Assembly: GCA_001898385.1 (NCBI GenBank)
Contig: MKTT01000058.1
Span: 159,011 to 209,111 of the forward strand
From: Planctomycetales bacterium 71-10
GTDB taxonomy: Bacteria; Planctomycetota; Planctomycetia; Isosphaerales; Isosphaeraceae
Reading direction: 5' to 3'
DNA: 50,101 nt
This document shows, piece by piece, positions 7,993 through 16,783 of this stretch. Every line of letters starts with the position of its first letter. Positions within the stretch are counted from its first letter, which is position 1. A program made the translations under genes and the position numbers. The notes under the pieces are model-generated. The model was not told the origin of the DNA and ran no database searches. It saw only the letters and a program-made list of their open reading frames with translations.

Positions 7993-8415
7993 ATGAAGGT
8001 ATCCGCCAAAGCCGAGTACGCCTGCCTGGCCGTCATGGCCCTCGCCCGCCAGGGGCCCAACGCCCCCCCCCTGAGGATCCGCGAGATCTCGGAGTCGCAC
8101 GGCATCCCCGAGCGCTACCTCGTCCAGATCCTCCTCCACCTGAAGGGGGCGGGCCTGGTCGTGAGCACCCGGGGGGCCGCGGGCGGCTATCAGCTCGCGC
8201 GGCATCCCGAGACGATCTCCGTCCGCGAGGTCCTCTCGGCCGTCGACGGCCCGGACGACGCCCCCCGCGACGCCGCCCCCACGGCCGATCGCCACGCCTC
8301 CCGGATCCTCAACCGGCTCTGGGACCGCGTCCGCGAGGCCGAGCGCGCCGTCCTCGACCGGACCACCGTCGCCGCCCTCGCCGCCCAGGCCACGCCGCAC
8401 GAATGGACCATCTGA
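7993..8415 (+). CDS. Rrf2-family transcriptional regulator
   Basis: A 140-residue winged-helix regulator. The N-terminal MKVSAKAEYACLAVMALAR, the RIREISESHGIPERYLVQIL recognition region and the wing TRGAAGGYQLAR are typical of the Rrf2 family. It lacks the three-cysteine Fe-S motif of IscR and NsrR, so it resembles the cluster-free members such as CymR that respond to cysteine metabolism. The ATG at 7993 removes a Pro/Arg-rich extension encoded by the preceding gene's tail. Placed between cysH and the sat/cysC fusion, it most likely controls this operon, perhaps through the dyad at 7155-7166 (inference). The ligand is unknown. Confidence 0.88.
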   Translation: MKVSAKAEYACLAVMALARQGPNAPPLRIREISESHGIPERYLVQILLHLKGAGLVVSTRGAAGGYQLARHPETISVREVLSAVDGPDDAPRDAAPTADRHASRILNRLWDRVREAERAVLDRTTVAALAAQATPHEWTI

Positions 8416-8457
8416 ACCCCGCCTCGACCGCGGGGGCGGTTTCGCAGGAGTCGAGCC

Positions 8458-10095
8458 ATCAGCGCCGGGAACACGACGGACGGGAACCTCCCCTCCCCTT
8501 ACGGCGGCGAACTCGTCGATCTCGTCGTCCACGCCGACCGTGCGGCCGAGATGAAGGCCGAGGCCATGGACCTCGCCACCGTCACGCTCGACGAACGCGG
8601 CGTCTGCGACCTGGAACTGCTGGCCGTTGGCGGGTTCTCTCCGCTGAGGGGCTTCCTCGGCCGGGCCGACCATGAAAGCGTCGTCGCCGAAGGCCGCCTG
8701 GCCGACGGCACCCCCTGGCCCATCCCCGTCGTCCTGCCGGTCGAGCCGGGCGAAGGCGTGGCCGAGGGGAAGGCCCTGGCCCTGCGCGACGTCTTCGGCA
8801 ACCTCCTGGCCTTCCTGCACGTCGAGGGGCTTTACCGCCCCGACGGATCGGCCGCCGACCTCCACGCCGCCGGCCGGTTGGAAGTCGTCCGCATCCCGCC
8901 GCATTACGACTTCGTCGACCTGCGCCTCACCCCCGCCGGGATGCGCGAGCGTTTCCGGACGATGGGCCTGGCTCGGGTCGCCGCGTTCCACGCCCGCGGC
9001 CCGATCCATCGCGCCGTTGAAGAGTCGATCCGACGGGCGGCCGAGCAAGCCGGCGTCAGCCTCCTGATCCACGCGCCCGTGGGGACGACCGAGCCCGGCG
9101 ACCTCGACCGCTACACCCGCGTCCGCTGCCTCCGCGCCCTGGTCGACGGCCACTTCGACCCTAAATCCGTCGTCCTCGGCCTCCTACCGCTGGCGACACG
9201 GCCGGCCGGCCCGCGCGAGACCCTGCTGCGCGCGATCGTCGCCCGCAACTACGGCTGCTCCGACCTCATCGTCGACCGCGATCGCGCCCGGGACGTTTCG
9301 AAGGAGGAGGCGGACGCGATCGGCGTCGGAATCCTGCCCGCGGAACCGATGGCCTACCTCCCCGACGAGGGCCGATACGAAGCCGTCGACGCCGTCCCGC
9401 CCGGCGTGCGGACTCTCGAACTCTCCGACGGCCGGGCGAGCGAGGACTATCTCGCCGCGGGCCGGCGGCTCCCCGATTGGTTCGCCCGCCCGGCCGTCGC
9501 CGACATCCTCGGCGAGGCCCATCCTCCCAGGCCCCGCCAGGGCCTGACCGTCTGGTTCACCGGCCTCTCCGGGTCGGGCAAGAGCACCGTCGCCCAGGCC
9601 CTCCTGGAGCGCCTCGCCGAGTACGGGCGGAACGCCTCGTTCCTCGACGGCGACGAGATCCGCACCCACCTCTCGAAGGGCCTCGGCTTCAGCCGCGAGG
9701 ACCGGGACGTGAACATCCGCCGGGTCGGCTACGTCGCCGGACTCGTCGCCCGACACGGCGGCACCACGCTCTGCTCGGTCATCAGCCCCTACAAGTCCGT
9801 CCGCGACGAGGCCCGCGCGGCGTCCGGCGGGAACTTCGTCGAGGTCTACTGCTCCACCCCCGTCGAGGTCTGCGAGGCGCGCGACGTGAAGGGCTTCTAC
9901 GCCAAGGCGCGCGCCGCCGTGGAAGCCGGCCGCCCCATGGGCTTCACCGGCGTCGACGACCCCTACGAGGCCCCCGAAGCGGCCGAGGTCACGCTCGACA
10001 CCTCCAGGGTCGGCGTCGCCGAGTGCGTCGACGTCATCGTCGCGAAGCTCCTGGCCCTGGGCTACATCCCGCCTCAAGGCCGCGAGCGGCATTGA
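8458..10095 (+). CDS. ATP-sulfurylase-like/APS kinase fusion with degenerate sulfurylase motifs; probable ATC start
   Basis: A two-domain protein of about 545 residues. Residues 1 to about 355 resemble ATP sulfurylase (NGGFSPL-like AVGGFSPLRGF, LPLATRPAGPRE, RNYGC). Residues 360-545 are APS kinase with P-loop GLSGSGKST (369-377), DGDEIR and ISPYKSVRDE. The kinase half looks intact and should make PAPS. In the sulfurylase half QxRN reads HARG (178-181), HxxH reads HRAV (184-187), and the GRDHAG motif reads DRDRAR (273-278), so activity is doubtful. Homology (PYGGELVDLVV) extends upstream of the first ATG (8551). The only start with a Shine-Dalgarno is ATC at 8458, with AGGAG at 8446-8450. There is no in-frame ATG, GTG or TTG between the upstream stop at 8413-8415 and 8551. 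Confidence 0.88.
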   Translation: MSAGNTTDGNLPSPYGGELVDLVVHADRAAEMKAEAMDLATVTLDERGVCDLELLAVGGFSPLRGFLGRADHESVVAEGRLADGTPWPIPVVLPVEPGEGVAEGKALALRDVFGNLLAFLHVEGLYRPDGSAADLHAAGRLEVVRIPPHYDFVDLRLTPAGMRERFRTMGLARVAAFHARGPIHRAVEESIRRAAEQAGVSLLIHAPVGTTEPGDLDRYTRVRCLRALVDGHFDPKSVVLGLLPLATRPAGPRETLLRAIVARNYGCSDLIVDRDRARDVSKEEADAIGVGILPAEPMAYLPDEGRYEAVDAVPPGVRTLELSDGRASEDYLAAGRRLPDWFARPAVADILGEAHPPRPRQGLTVWFTGLSGSGKSTVAQALLERLAEYGRNASFLDGDEIRTHLSKGLGFSREDRDVNIRRVGYVAGLVARHGGTTLCSVISPYKSVRDEARAASGGNFVEVYCSTPVEVCEARDVKGFYAKARAAVEAGRPMGFTGVDDPYEAPEAAEVTLDTSRVGVAECVDVIVAKLLALGYIPPQGRERH

Positions 10096-10388
10096 TCCCG
10101 ACGAAGGGGCGTATACGCTTCGTGCGCATCCCATCCTTCCCCCTGCCGAAGACGGCTGGGATCGCCGACGCCGGCCCCGATCCTTTCGAAATGTTCGACC
10201 GTCGCGGAACCATCGAAATGCTCGTTTAAAATTAAACAAATATACTTCACCGTCACTCCTTGCGTTCGGTGCTCCTTGCCGGTCGAATACAATAGGCGAC
10301 GCCGTCGTGCGAGACCGAAATCGATGACGGCGTCGCCATCCCATCCCGTCTTCCGCATCGATCGTGCTAGAATCACGAAGGAGTGCCC
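10096..10388. other. non-coding gap before the DUF1559 gene
   Basis: No convincing gene. It contains an AT-rich island (about 10210-10250, with GTTTAAAATTAAAC), a spaced 12-bp inverted repeat at 10295-10337, and a TAGAAT hexamer at 10368-10373 only four bases before the Shine-Dalgarno of the next gene. Confidence 0.5.
10295..10337. repeat. 12-bp perfect inverted repeat with 19-bp spacer
   Basis: GGCGACGCCGTC (10295-10306) pairs exactly with GACGGCGTCGCC (10326-10337). It ends 51 bases before the DUF1559 start codon. It could be an operator, an mRNA leader hairpin or the terminator of the upstream operon; there is no U tract after it. Confidence 0.55.
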
Positions 10389-11459
10389 ATGTCACCCGCC
10401 CGCGCCGCGCGCCGCGCCGGCTTCACGCTGATCGAACTGCTCGTCGTCATCGCCATCATCGCGGTCTTGATCGCGCTGCTGCTGCCGGCCGTCCAGGCCG
10501 CCCGCGAGGCCGCCCGGCGGTCGCAGTGCGTCAATAATCTGAAGCAGATCGGCCTGGGGCTGCACAACTACCACAGCACCAACAACATCTTCCCGATGGG
10601 TGCCACGAAGTCGCCGATGGGTGCCGACATGTACTACGGCACCTGGTCGGCCTGGAGCGCCCACGCCCAACTCCTGCCGTTCGTCGAGCAGACGGCCCTG
10701 TACTCGGCCGCCAATTTCTCCATCGGCCTGGACCCGGGCTGGAACGCGCTTCCGGCCGCGAACACCACCGTCCGCAACACGGTCATCGCCACGTTCACCT
10801 GTCCGTCGGACTCCAACATCCTCAAGCCGTCGCTGAACAGCTATTACGGCTCCATGGGGACGACGACCCGGAACTGGGAAGAGAACTGCAACGGCGTCAA
10901 CGCCCAGTGCAAGGGCCTCGGCGTGACCGGGCTGTTCGGCATGTACATCAGCTACGGCATGTCGGACATCCCCGACGGGACCGCCAACACGATCGCGTTC
11001 GCCGAGAAGCTGGCCGGCAAGGCCAACGTGGGCAACGCCTACCGCGGCAACGCCGTCACCGGGGCCAACCTCCAGCTGGCGATCTATGACAACTCCACCA
11101 ACATGCCGGCCACGCTGAGCGACCTCCAGGCCTGCGCGACGGCGTTCCGGTCCGGGTCGAACATCAGCTCCGACGTCGGCCAGTACTGGGCGTTCGGCGC
11201 CACGGCCTACTCGATGTTCAACACGATCCAGACGCCGAACGACAGCCAGTACAAGTTCGGCGCCTGCCGGTGGGGCTGCGGCGGATGCGGGCTGGATTCG
11301 TCCAACTACATCGGCGCCAGCAGCAACCACAGCGGCGGCATCAACGCCCTGTTCGGCGACGGCAGCGTCCGGTTCATCAAGGACTCGATCAGCCGCCCGA
11401 CCTGGATGGCGCTGGGCACCCGCGACAACGGCGAGGTCGTCAGCAGCGACTCGTACTGA
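10389..11459 (+). CDS. DUF1559 protein with type IV pilin-like N-terminal methylation signal
   Basis: A 356-residue surface or secreted protein of the large planctomycete DUF1559 family. It begins with a basic leader and [20 protein letters not shown], a prepilin peptidase site and pseudopilin helix, followed by [20 protein letters not shown]. It ends with the H-X9-DG signature [12 protein letters not shown]. The exact role of the family is not known; the N-terminus implies processing and assembly by a type II/IV pilus-like system. The ATG at 10389 is chosen over GTG at 10383 because AAGGAG (10378-10383) is spaced for it. A small lipoprotein gene follows 28 bp downstream, a frequent partner arrangement in these bacteria (family observation). 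Confidence 0.93.
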   Translation: MSPARAARRAGFTLIELLVVIAIIAVLIALLLPAVQAAREAARRSQCVNNLKQIGLGLHNYHSTNNIFPMGATKSPMGADMYYGTWSAWSAHAQLLPFVEQTALYSAANFSIGLDPGWNALPAANTTVRNTVIATFTCPSDSNILKPSLNSYYGSMGTTTRNWEENCNGVNAQCKGLGVTGLFGMYISYGMSDIPDGTANTIAFAEKLAGKANVGNAYRGNAVTGANLQLAIYDNSTNMPATLSDLQACATAFRSGSNISSDVGQYWAFGATAYSMFNTIQTPNDSQYKFGACRWGCGGCGLDSSNYIGASSNHSGGINALFGDGSVRFIKDSISRPTWMALGTRDNGEVVSSDSY

Positions 11460-11487
11460 TCCGCCTCACGTTCCAAGGATTTTCGCC

Positions 11488-11721
11488 ATGCGTCCGACTT
11501 CGAAGATCGTCCCCGCCGTGCTGACCTCCCTGGCCCTGTTCGGCGTCGCGGGCTGCGAAGACTCCGCCACGCCCCCGACGCCCGAGCAGCAGGCCGCCAA
11601 CGTCGAGAGCCAGAAGGCCGCGATGGAGAAGTTCCGCGCCACCAATAAGAGCGGCAAGATGAAGGCCGACGCCTCGGCCAAGCCGGCCGAGGCCCCCCCG
11701 GCCGACGCCCCGAAGGAGTGA
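11488..11721 (+). CDS. small putative lipoprotein
   Basis: A 77-residue protein with a lipoprotein signal: a basic start, the hydrophobic stretch VLTSLALFGVAGC with a lipobox ending at C23, then a hydrophilic Ala/Lys/Pro/Glu-rich tail. The Shine-Dalgarno AAGGA sits about 10 bases before the ATG. It lies directly downstream of the DUF1559 gene and upstream of a strong terminator, so it is probably the last gene of a two-gene unit. No enzymatic domain is visible; it is likely an anchored periplasmic or outer-membrane accessory protein. Confidence 0.8.
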   Translation: MRPTSKIVPAVLTSLALFGVAGCEDSATPPTPEQQAANVESQKAAMEKFRATNKSGKMKADASAKPAEAPPADAPKE

Positions 11722-11736
11722 GCCGAAGCTTCACGC

Positions 11737-11769
11737 GAAAGGGCCCCCGACGATGTCGGGGGCCCTTTC
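11737..11769. terminator. strong, probably bidirectional terminator
   Basis: A perfect 14-bp stem, GAAAGGGCCCCCGA / TCGGGGGCCCTTTC, with loop CGATG. It lies between the plus-strand lipoprotein gene and the minus-strand Dabb gene. A-rich and T-rich ends on the two sides let it serve both directions. Confidence 0.85.
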
Positions 11770-11811
11770 CGTTTCGAACCCTCCCGGTCGGCCCGACGGC
11801 CGTCGCCCGGA

Positions 11812-12114
11812 TCAAAGGTCGGCGTCGAAGACGCGGACCTGCTTCCAGTTCGGCTTGTTCTCCTCGATGAATTGCAGGTGCCGAGGGGCGACCTGGTAGG
11901 CGTCGTGCGACGCCTTCGAATCGAACACGACGTGGAGCGCCACGTCGAAAGCCCGATCGTTGACCGGGCGGTCCAATTCCCGGTTCAAGGTGCCGACGCC
12001 GAAGAAGGCGACGCCCGGATGGCCGTCCAGGTACTTGCGGCAGGCCCCGACGAGGGCGTCGATCGACGCGGCCGACGGGTCGTGGAGCGAGAAGAAGACG
12101 CTGTGCGCGAGCAT
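11812..12114 (-). CDS. Dabb (stress-responsive alpha/beta barrel) domain protein
   Basis: A 100-residue dimeric ferredoxin-fold-like protein. MLAHSVFFSLHDPSA, the central GVGTLNRELDRP and FDVALHVVFDSKASHDAYQ are typical of the Dabb family. The substrate is unknown; relatives include plant stress proteins and some enzymes. The start 19 bp after the mtnA stop suggests cotranscription, but a direct link to methionine salvage is not implied by the fold. It ends just before the strong bidirectional terminator. Length is normal for a single-domain member. Confidence 0.85.
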   Translation of the reverse strand: MLAHSVFFSLHDPSAASIDALVGACRKYLDGHPGVAFFGVGTLNRELDRPVNDRAFDVALHVVFDSKASHDAYQVAPRHLQFIEENKPNWKQVRVFDADL

Positions 12115-12133
12115 GGCGGGTGATCCGATGGGT

Positions 12134-13243
12134 TCAGGATGAGGCCGGCGGCGCGGCGAGGACGGCCCGAACGGTCTCCGTCGAGACCGGGCCGATGACG
12201 CCGCGTTCAGTGACGATGCCGGTGATGAGCGCGGCCGGGGTGACGTCGAAGGCGGGGTTGTAGACGCCGACCCCCTCCGGCGCGGTGCGGCGGCCGAAGC
12301 CCTCCGTCACCTCGCGGGGGTCGCGCTCCTCGATGGGGATCCCGGAGCCGTCGGGCATCGACAGGTCGAACGTGCTGGAGGGGGCGGCGACGTAGAACGG
12401 GATGCCGTGATGCTTCGCCAGCACGGCCACGCCGTAGGTGCCGATCTTGTTCGCGGAGTCGCCGTTGGCGGCGATCCGGTCGGCCCCGACCACCACGGCC
12501 TGGACCCGGCCCTCCTTCATGACCTGCGCGGCCATGTTGTCGCAGATGACGGTCACGTCGATCCCCCGGCCGGCCAGCTCCCAGGCCGTGAGCCGGGCCC
12601 CCTGGAGCAGCGGGCGGGTCTCGTCGGCGAAGACGTGCAGCTTCTTCCCCTGCTCGTGGGCCGAGAAGATCACGGCCAGCGCCGTGCCGTAGTCGGCCGT
12701 GGCCAGGCCGCCGGCGTTGCAGTGGGTCAGGACGCCGTCGCCGGCGGCGATCAGCCCGGCGCCGTGGCGGCCGATGGCCCGGCACATGGCGCGGTCCTCC
12801 TCGGCGATGGCGTCGGCCTCGGCGAGCAGGCGATCTAGCAGCGCGGGGCCGTCGCCGGGGGGGGCGGCATCGGCGACGGCCTCCATCCGGTCGAGCGCCC
12901 AGAACAGGTTGACGGCCGTGGGCCGGCTGGTGCGCAGGCGGGACGCCGCCGTGCGCAGCGCCTCGCGGACGGTCGCCGCGTCGGCCGTGCCGCGCGAGCG
13001 CGCGCCGATGACCGACCCGTAGGCCGCCGCGACGCCGATGGCCGGCGCCCCGCGCACGCTCAGCCGCTTGATCGCCCACCAGACCGACTCGACGTCGTCG
13101 CAGTCGATCTCGACGAACTCGGTGGGGAGGAGCGTCTGGTCGATCATCCGGAGCCTGCCGCCGGCGGCGTCGCCGACCCAGTGGACGGTCCGGAAGGGCT
13201 GGCCGGCCCCCTCGCGGGGGCCGGCCGGGGGGACGGACGTCAT
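12134..13243 (-). CDS. mtnA: S-methyl-5-thioribose-1-phosphate isomerase
   Basis: Converts methylthioribose-1-phosphate to methylthioribulose-1-phosphate in methionine salvage. The 369-residue product has the RGAPAIGVAAAYG substrate loop, the catalytic Cys (C175, THCNAGGLAT), the catalytic Asp (D255, VVGADRIAANGD) and NKIGTYGVAVLAK, all standard for MtnA and distinguishing it from eIF2B subunits. The ATG overlaps the stop of the upstream acidic-protein gene by four bases (ATGA), indicating translational coupling. No other salvage gene (mtnB, mtnC, mtnD) is visible in the window. Confidence 0.95.
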   Translation of the reverse strand: MTSVPPAGPREGAGQPFRTVHWVGDAAGGRLRMIDQTLLPTEFVEIDCDDVESVWWAIKRLSVRGAPAIGVAAAYGSVIGARSRGTADAATVREALRTAASRLRTSRPTAVNLFWALDRMEAVADAAPPGDGPALLDRLLAEADAIAEEDRAMCRAIGRHGAGLIAAGDGVLTHCNAGGLATADYGTALAVIFSAHEQGKKLHVFADETRPLLQGARLTAWELAGRGIDVTVICDNMAAQVMKEGRVQAVVVGADRIAANGDSANKIGTYGVAVLAKHHGIPFYVAAPSSTFDLSMPDGSGIPIEERDPREVTEGFGRRTAPEGVGVYNPAFDVTPAALITGIVTERGVIGPVSTETVRAVLAAPPASS

Positions 13244-13548
13244 TCGTCGTCCTCGTCGATGTCCTCGTCGTCGTCGCCTTCCTCGGACTCCTCGGGGTCG
13301 ATCCAGGAGTAGAATTCGGCGTAGACGTCCCAGATGTTGCGAAGGGCGTTGCGGACGTCCCCCGGCTTGAGCGCGGGATGCTGGCCGGAGTAGCCGGCGA
13401 CCTCGGAGGCGATCTTCAGCAGGTCCAGGTTCTGACGCCGCATCTCCAGGAAGATCTGGCTCTGGGTGTCCAGCTCCAGGGCCTCTTCCAGGGCCTCCTC
13501 GACGTCGTGCTCGTGCTCGCCTTCGTGGTCATGCTCGTCGTGGCTCAT
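13240..13548 (-). CDS. small acidic protein of unknown function
   Basis: A 102-residue protein with a His/Glu/Asp-rich start (HDEHDHEGEHEHD), a helical, more conserved-looking core (QIFLEMRRQNLDLLKIASEV, then RNALRNIWDVYAEFYSWID), and a very acidic C-terminus (EEGDDDEDIDEDDE). No known domain is recognised. GAGGAG lies about 14 bases before the ATG. It overlaps mtnA by four bases, so it is made in step with it. The His-rich start could bind metal (inference). Confidence 0.75.
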   Translation of the reverse strand: MSHDEHDHEGEHEHDVEEALEEALELDTQSQIFLEMRRQNLDLLKIASEVAGYSGQHPALKPGDVRNALRNIWDVYAEFYSWIDPEESEEGDDDEDIDEDDE

Positions 13549-13580
13549 CGGCGGGAAATCTCCTCGGCTGCCGATCTCGG

Positions 13581-13628
13581 AAAAGGATGCCGGGCCGTCG
13601 CCGACCTTGCGGCGGCGTCGGGCCCGGC
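13581..13628 (-). terminator. candidate terminator after ald
   Basis: On the minus strand GCCGGGCC and GGCCCGGC (complements of 13621-13628 and 13589-13596) enclose an inner GC-rich hairpin and are followed by ATCCTTTT. It lies in the 105-bp gap between ald and the acidic-protein gene, so it could end or attenuate transcription there. Confidence 0.45.
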
Positions 13629-13653
13629 GGACGTTGGTTCGGTAGGGCCCGGT

Positions 13654-14772
<1,119 letters not shown>

Positions 14773-14901
14773 CGGCCTGAACCCCTCCGCCGTCGGGCGT
14801 CGCCCGGGGCTTCGCGTCGCGCCCCCCGGCGCGGTCGATCGCCATAAACATTCGATCAGACCGGGCTTCCCGAATCAAGGGACGACCGTCCGGCGGGGGC
14901 T

Positions 14902-15420
14902 TCAGGGGGCGGGGGCGGCGACGACCAGGACGTTGCTCTGAACGGGCCGCATGCGGCCCTGCTGATAGACGATTTGAATCCGGAATCCGCCCGCCGGCAG
15001 GACGAACAGCCCGCCGACGTCGACCGGCTCCCAGGCGGAGTCGATCTCGCCCGGCTCCAGGTTGCGGCCGGCGTGCTTGTCGCGGGGCCCCTCCGGATCG
15101 AACGCCGCGCGGAGCGACGCGCCGGCGGGGGTGGACTCGACCGCCTCGCCTTCGAGAGTGGTCGCGTCGATGCGGTGGTTGGGCCAGAATCCGCTGTGCC
15201 AGACCGTGGCCTTCTTCGGGCCCACGTTCTGGATCTCGTAATGCACGACCACCGGGTCGCCGGGCCGGGCGGGGGGCTGTTCGGTCCAGATCCGCGACCG
15301 GAAGCCGCCGGACGGCTCGCCCCAGGTCGGGTCGGCCGCCCCCCTCGGGGCGCAGCCCAGCGCCAGGGCCCAACCCAGGAGGAACAGGATCACCTCGGTC
15401 CCGATCTCTCGTACATCCAT
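14902..15420 (-). CDS. putative lipoprotein, conserved hypothetical
   Basis: A 172-residue exported protein. From the ATG at 15420 the sequence runs MDVREIGTEVILFLLGWALALGC, giving a lipobox with the cysteine at residue 23. GGGAGG sits six bases upstream of that ATG and decides the start. The mature part contains PGDPVVVHYEIQNVGPK and a beta-rich pattern ending in GGFRIQIVYQQGRM, reminiscent of immunoglobulin-like or CARDB-type domains, but I do not recognise a family. It may form a unit with the PEP-CTERM gene upstream, although a terminator separates them. Confidence 0.72.
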   Translation of the reverse strand: MDVREIGTEVILFLLGWALALGCAPRGAADPTWGEPSGGFRSRIWTEQPPARPGDPVVVHYEIQNVGPKKATVWHSGFWPNHRIDATTLEGEAVESTPAGASLRAAFDPEGPRDKHAGRNLEPGEIDSAWEPVDVGGLFVLPAGGFRIQIVYQQGRMRPVQSNVLVVAAPAP

Positions 15421-15455
15421 GGCGGACCTCCCGACGACTCGACGACGATGTAGGA

Positions 15456-15473
15456 GACGAGTCGGCACTCGTC
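15456..15473. repeat. 7-bp hairpin between two minus-strand genes
   Basis: GACGAGT-CGGC-ACTCGTC is a perfect stem with a 4-base loop. It lies 36 bp upstream of the lipoprotein start and beyond the PEP-CTERM terminator. It could be an operator or a leader hairpin; no further support. Confidence 0.4.
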
Positions 15474-15509
15474 GCAGAATGGACTACGATCGAACCGCGA
15501 TCCCCATAG

Positions 15510-15551
15510 AAAAAAAATGGCCGGCGGGCCGCCGAGGGGGGGCCGCCGGCC
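15510..15551 (-). terminator. Rho-independent terminator of the PEP-CTERM gene
   Basis: On the minus strand a 9-bp GC stem (GGCCGGCGG / CCGCCGGCC, at 15519-15527 and 15543-15551) is followed after one base by eight T residues (complement of 15510-15517). It begins 9 bases after the gene's stop. This is the clearest intrinsic terminator in the window. Confidence 0.85.
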
Positions 15552-15560
15552 GCGGCGAGG

Positions 15561-16448
15561 TCAGGCGGCGGCCCGCGCGCGACGGATCGCGCCCAGGCCG
15601 GCGACGCCCAGGCCGATGCAGGCCATCGCGAGGGACGACGGCTCGGGGATGCACAGGCAGTCGTCGACGACCTTCCAACCGTCGGGGCCCTGCCCCGGGG
15701 CGGGCAGGTACGGCTTGGTCGGGGTGCTGGCCCAGCTCTCGATCAGGTTCGTCATCACATTCGAAATCCCGTTCGTCCACGCGAAGGCGCCCAGCACCGT
15801 CGCGCCGTTGTTGTCGATCGAGTAGCCCCAGGTGAAGCCCGCCAGCCAGTGGACCTGCATGCCGCTGTACGACACCAGGGCCGCTTCGAAGGTGATCGAG
15901 TTCCCCTTGTTCGCGCTCGACTGGCTGGGGATGTCGATGAACTGGGTGCCGGCCACGCCGTTGGCCTTGCCGACGCCCGCCGTGTTGGCCTCGTTCGTCG
16001 TCCAGTAGAAGGGCAGGTTGTCGTCGCGATTGAAGGGGTCGAGGTACGGGGGCGTCCCGATGGTCCCCGTCCCCCCGGTCACCACCTGGATCCACTGGTA
16101 GTTCATCGGGCAGGCGTCCGGGTCGACCTTGAAGACCGCCTGCATCAGGGCCCCGCCCCGGTCGGGATCCTCGGGATCGGTGTACCCCACGTCGGCGTAG
16201 GGGTTGCGAGGCGTGTAGTCGGCGTTGGCGTCCGACTGCCACCCGTAGTAGTTGACGATCTCCAGCTCGCCGACCTTCTGGCCGTCGCAGTCGACGACCA
16301 TCGGGTTCGGGTCCACGGTCTTTTGGATGAGCCCGGCCCCCGCCTGGGACCAGGCCGTCACCCCGAGGCAGAGCGCCAGGATCCCCCGCAGCGCCGCCCG
16401 CGAAGGCCCCCCCGCCGCCCCCTCCCGCAATCCGGCCGACGTCACCAT
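15561..16448 (-). CDS. PEP-CTERM sorting-signal exported protein
   Basis: A 295-residue secreted protein. It has an N-terminal signal (basic stretch, then GILALCLGVTAWSQAGA), a mature part rich in Asn, Asp, Trp and Tyr, and a C-terminal sorting signal made of IPEPSSLAMACIGLGVAGLG followed by RRARAAA. Such tails are processed by exosortase and target proteins to the surface or to extracellular polymer. The ATG at 16448 is fixed by AAGGAGGT five bases upstream. An intrinsic terminator closes the gene, so it appears monocistronic. No exosortase gene is in the window. The middle is unique and I recognise no ligand-binding domain. Confidence 0.88.
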   Translation of the reverse strand: MVTSAGLREGAAGGPSRAALRGILALCLGVTAWSQAGAGLIQKTVDPNPMVVDCDGQKVGELEIVNYYGWQSDANADYTPRNPYADVGYTDPEDPDRGGALMQAVFKVDPDACPMNYQWIQVVTGGTGTIGTPPYLDPFNRDDNLPFYWTTNEANTAGVGKANGVAGTQFIDIPSQSSANKGNSITFEAALVSYSGMQVHWLAGFTWGYSIDNNGATVLGAFAWTNGISNVMTNLIESWASTPTKPYLPAPGQGPDGWKVVDDCLCIPEPSSLAMACIGLGVAGLGAIRRARAAA

Positions 16449-16783
16449 CGCGCACCTCCTTCTCGACCGCATCATCGCAACAGCACGAAAATCTTAACGA
16501 CGTTTATGGATCCGACGCCCAGCAGGGGCGAACGCGGCCGACGATAACGGCGCAGATCCGTCGGACGAAGCGAAAACCACCTCCTGTCCCATGTACTATC
16601 AACTACATTTTTGATCATGTCGCTTTTCCACAACATGAGTGGCCGCGATGCACCAAGACCGCGAGGCCCCGCGGCGCGGCCCGGCCGGTTGTGGCGGCCG
16701 GCCGCTCGTCTTAGAATGAGGCCCGGAGCGGACCGGCGGCGAGGTGCCGGCCGATCTCGACCGCCCGATGGAGGAGCGTCCCG
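16449..16783. other. divergent intergenic region with AT-rich island
   Basis: No gene seen. The stretch 16585-16640 is much lower in GC than its surroundings and holds partial dyads built on CATG (CATGTACTATC, GATCATGTCG, CAACATG). It probably contains the start sites of the PEP-CTERM gene (minus) and the DUF1080 gene (plus). Confidence 0.5.
16689..16717 (+). promoter_or_regulatory. candidate promoter of the DUF1080 gene
   Basis: TTGTGG (16689-16694), a 17-bp spacer, then TAGAAT (16712-16717), 66 bases before the start codon. The -35 is weak (three consensus bases); the -10 is good. Confidence 0.4.
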
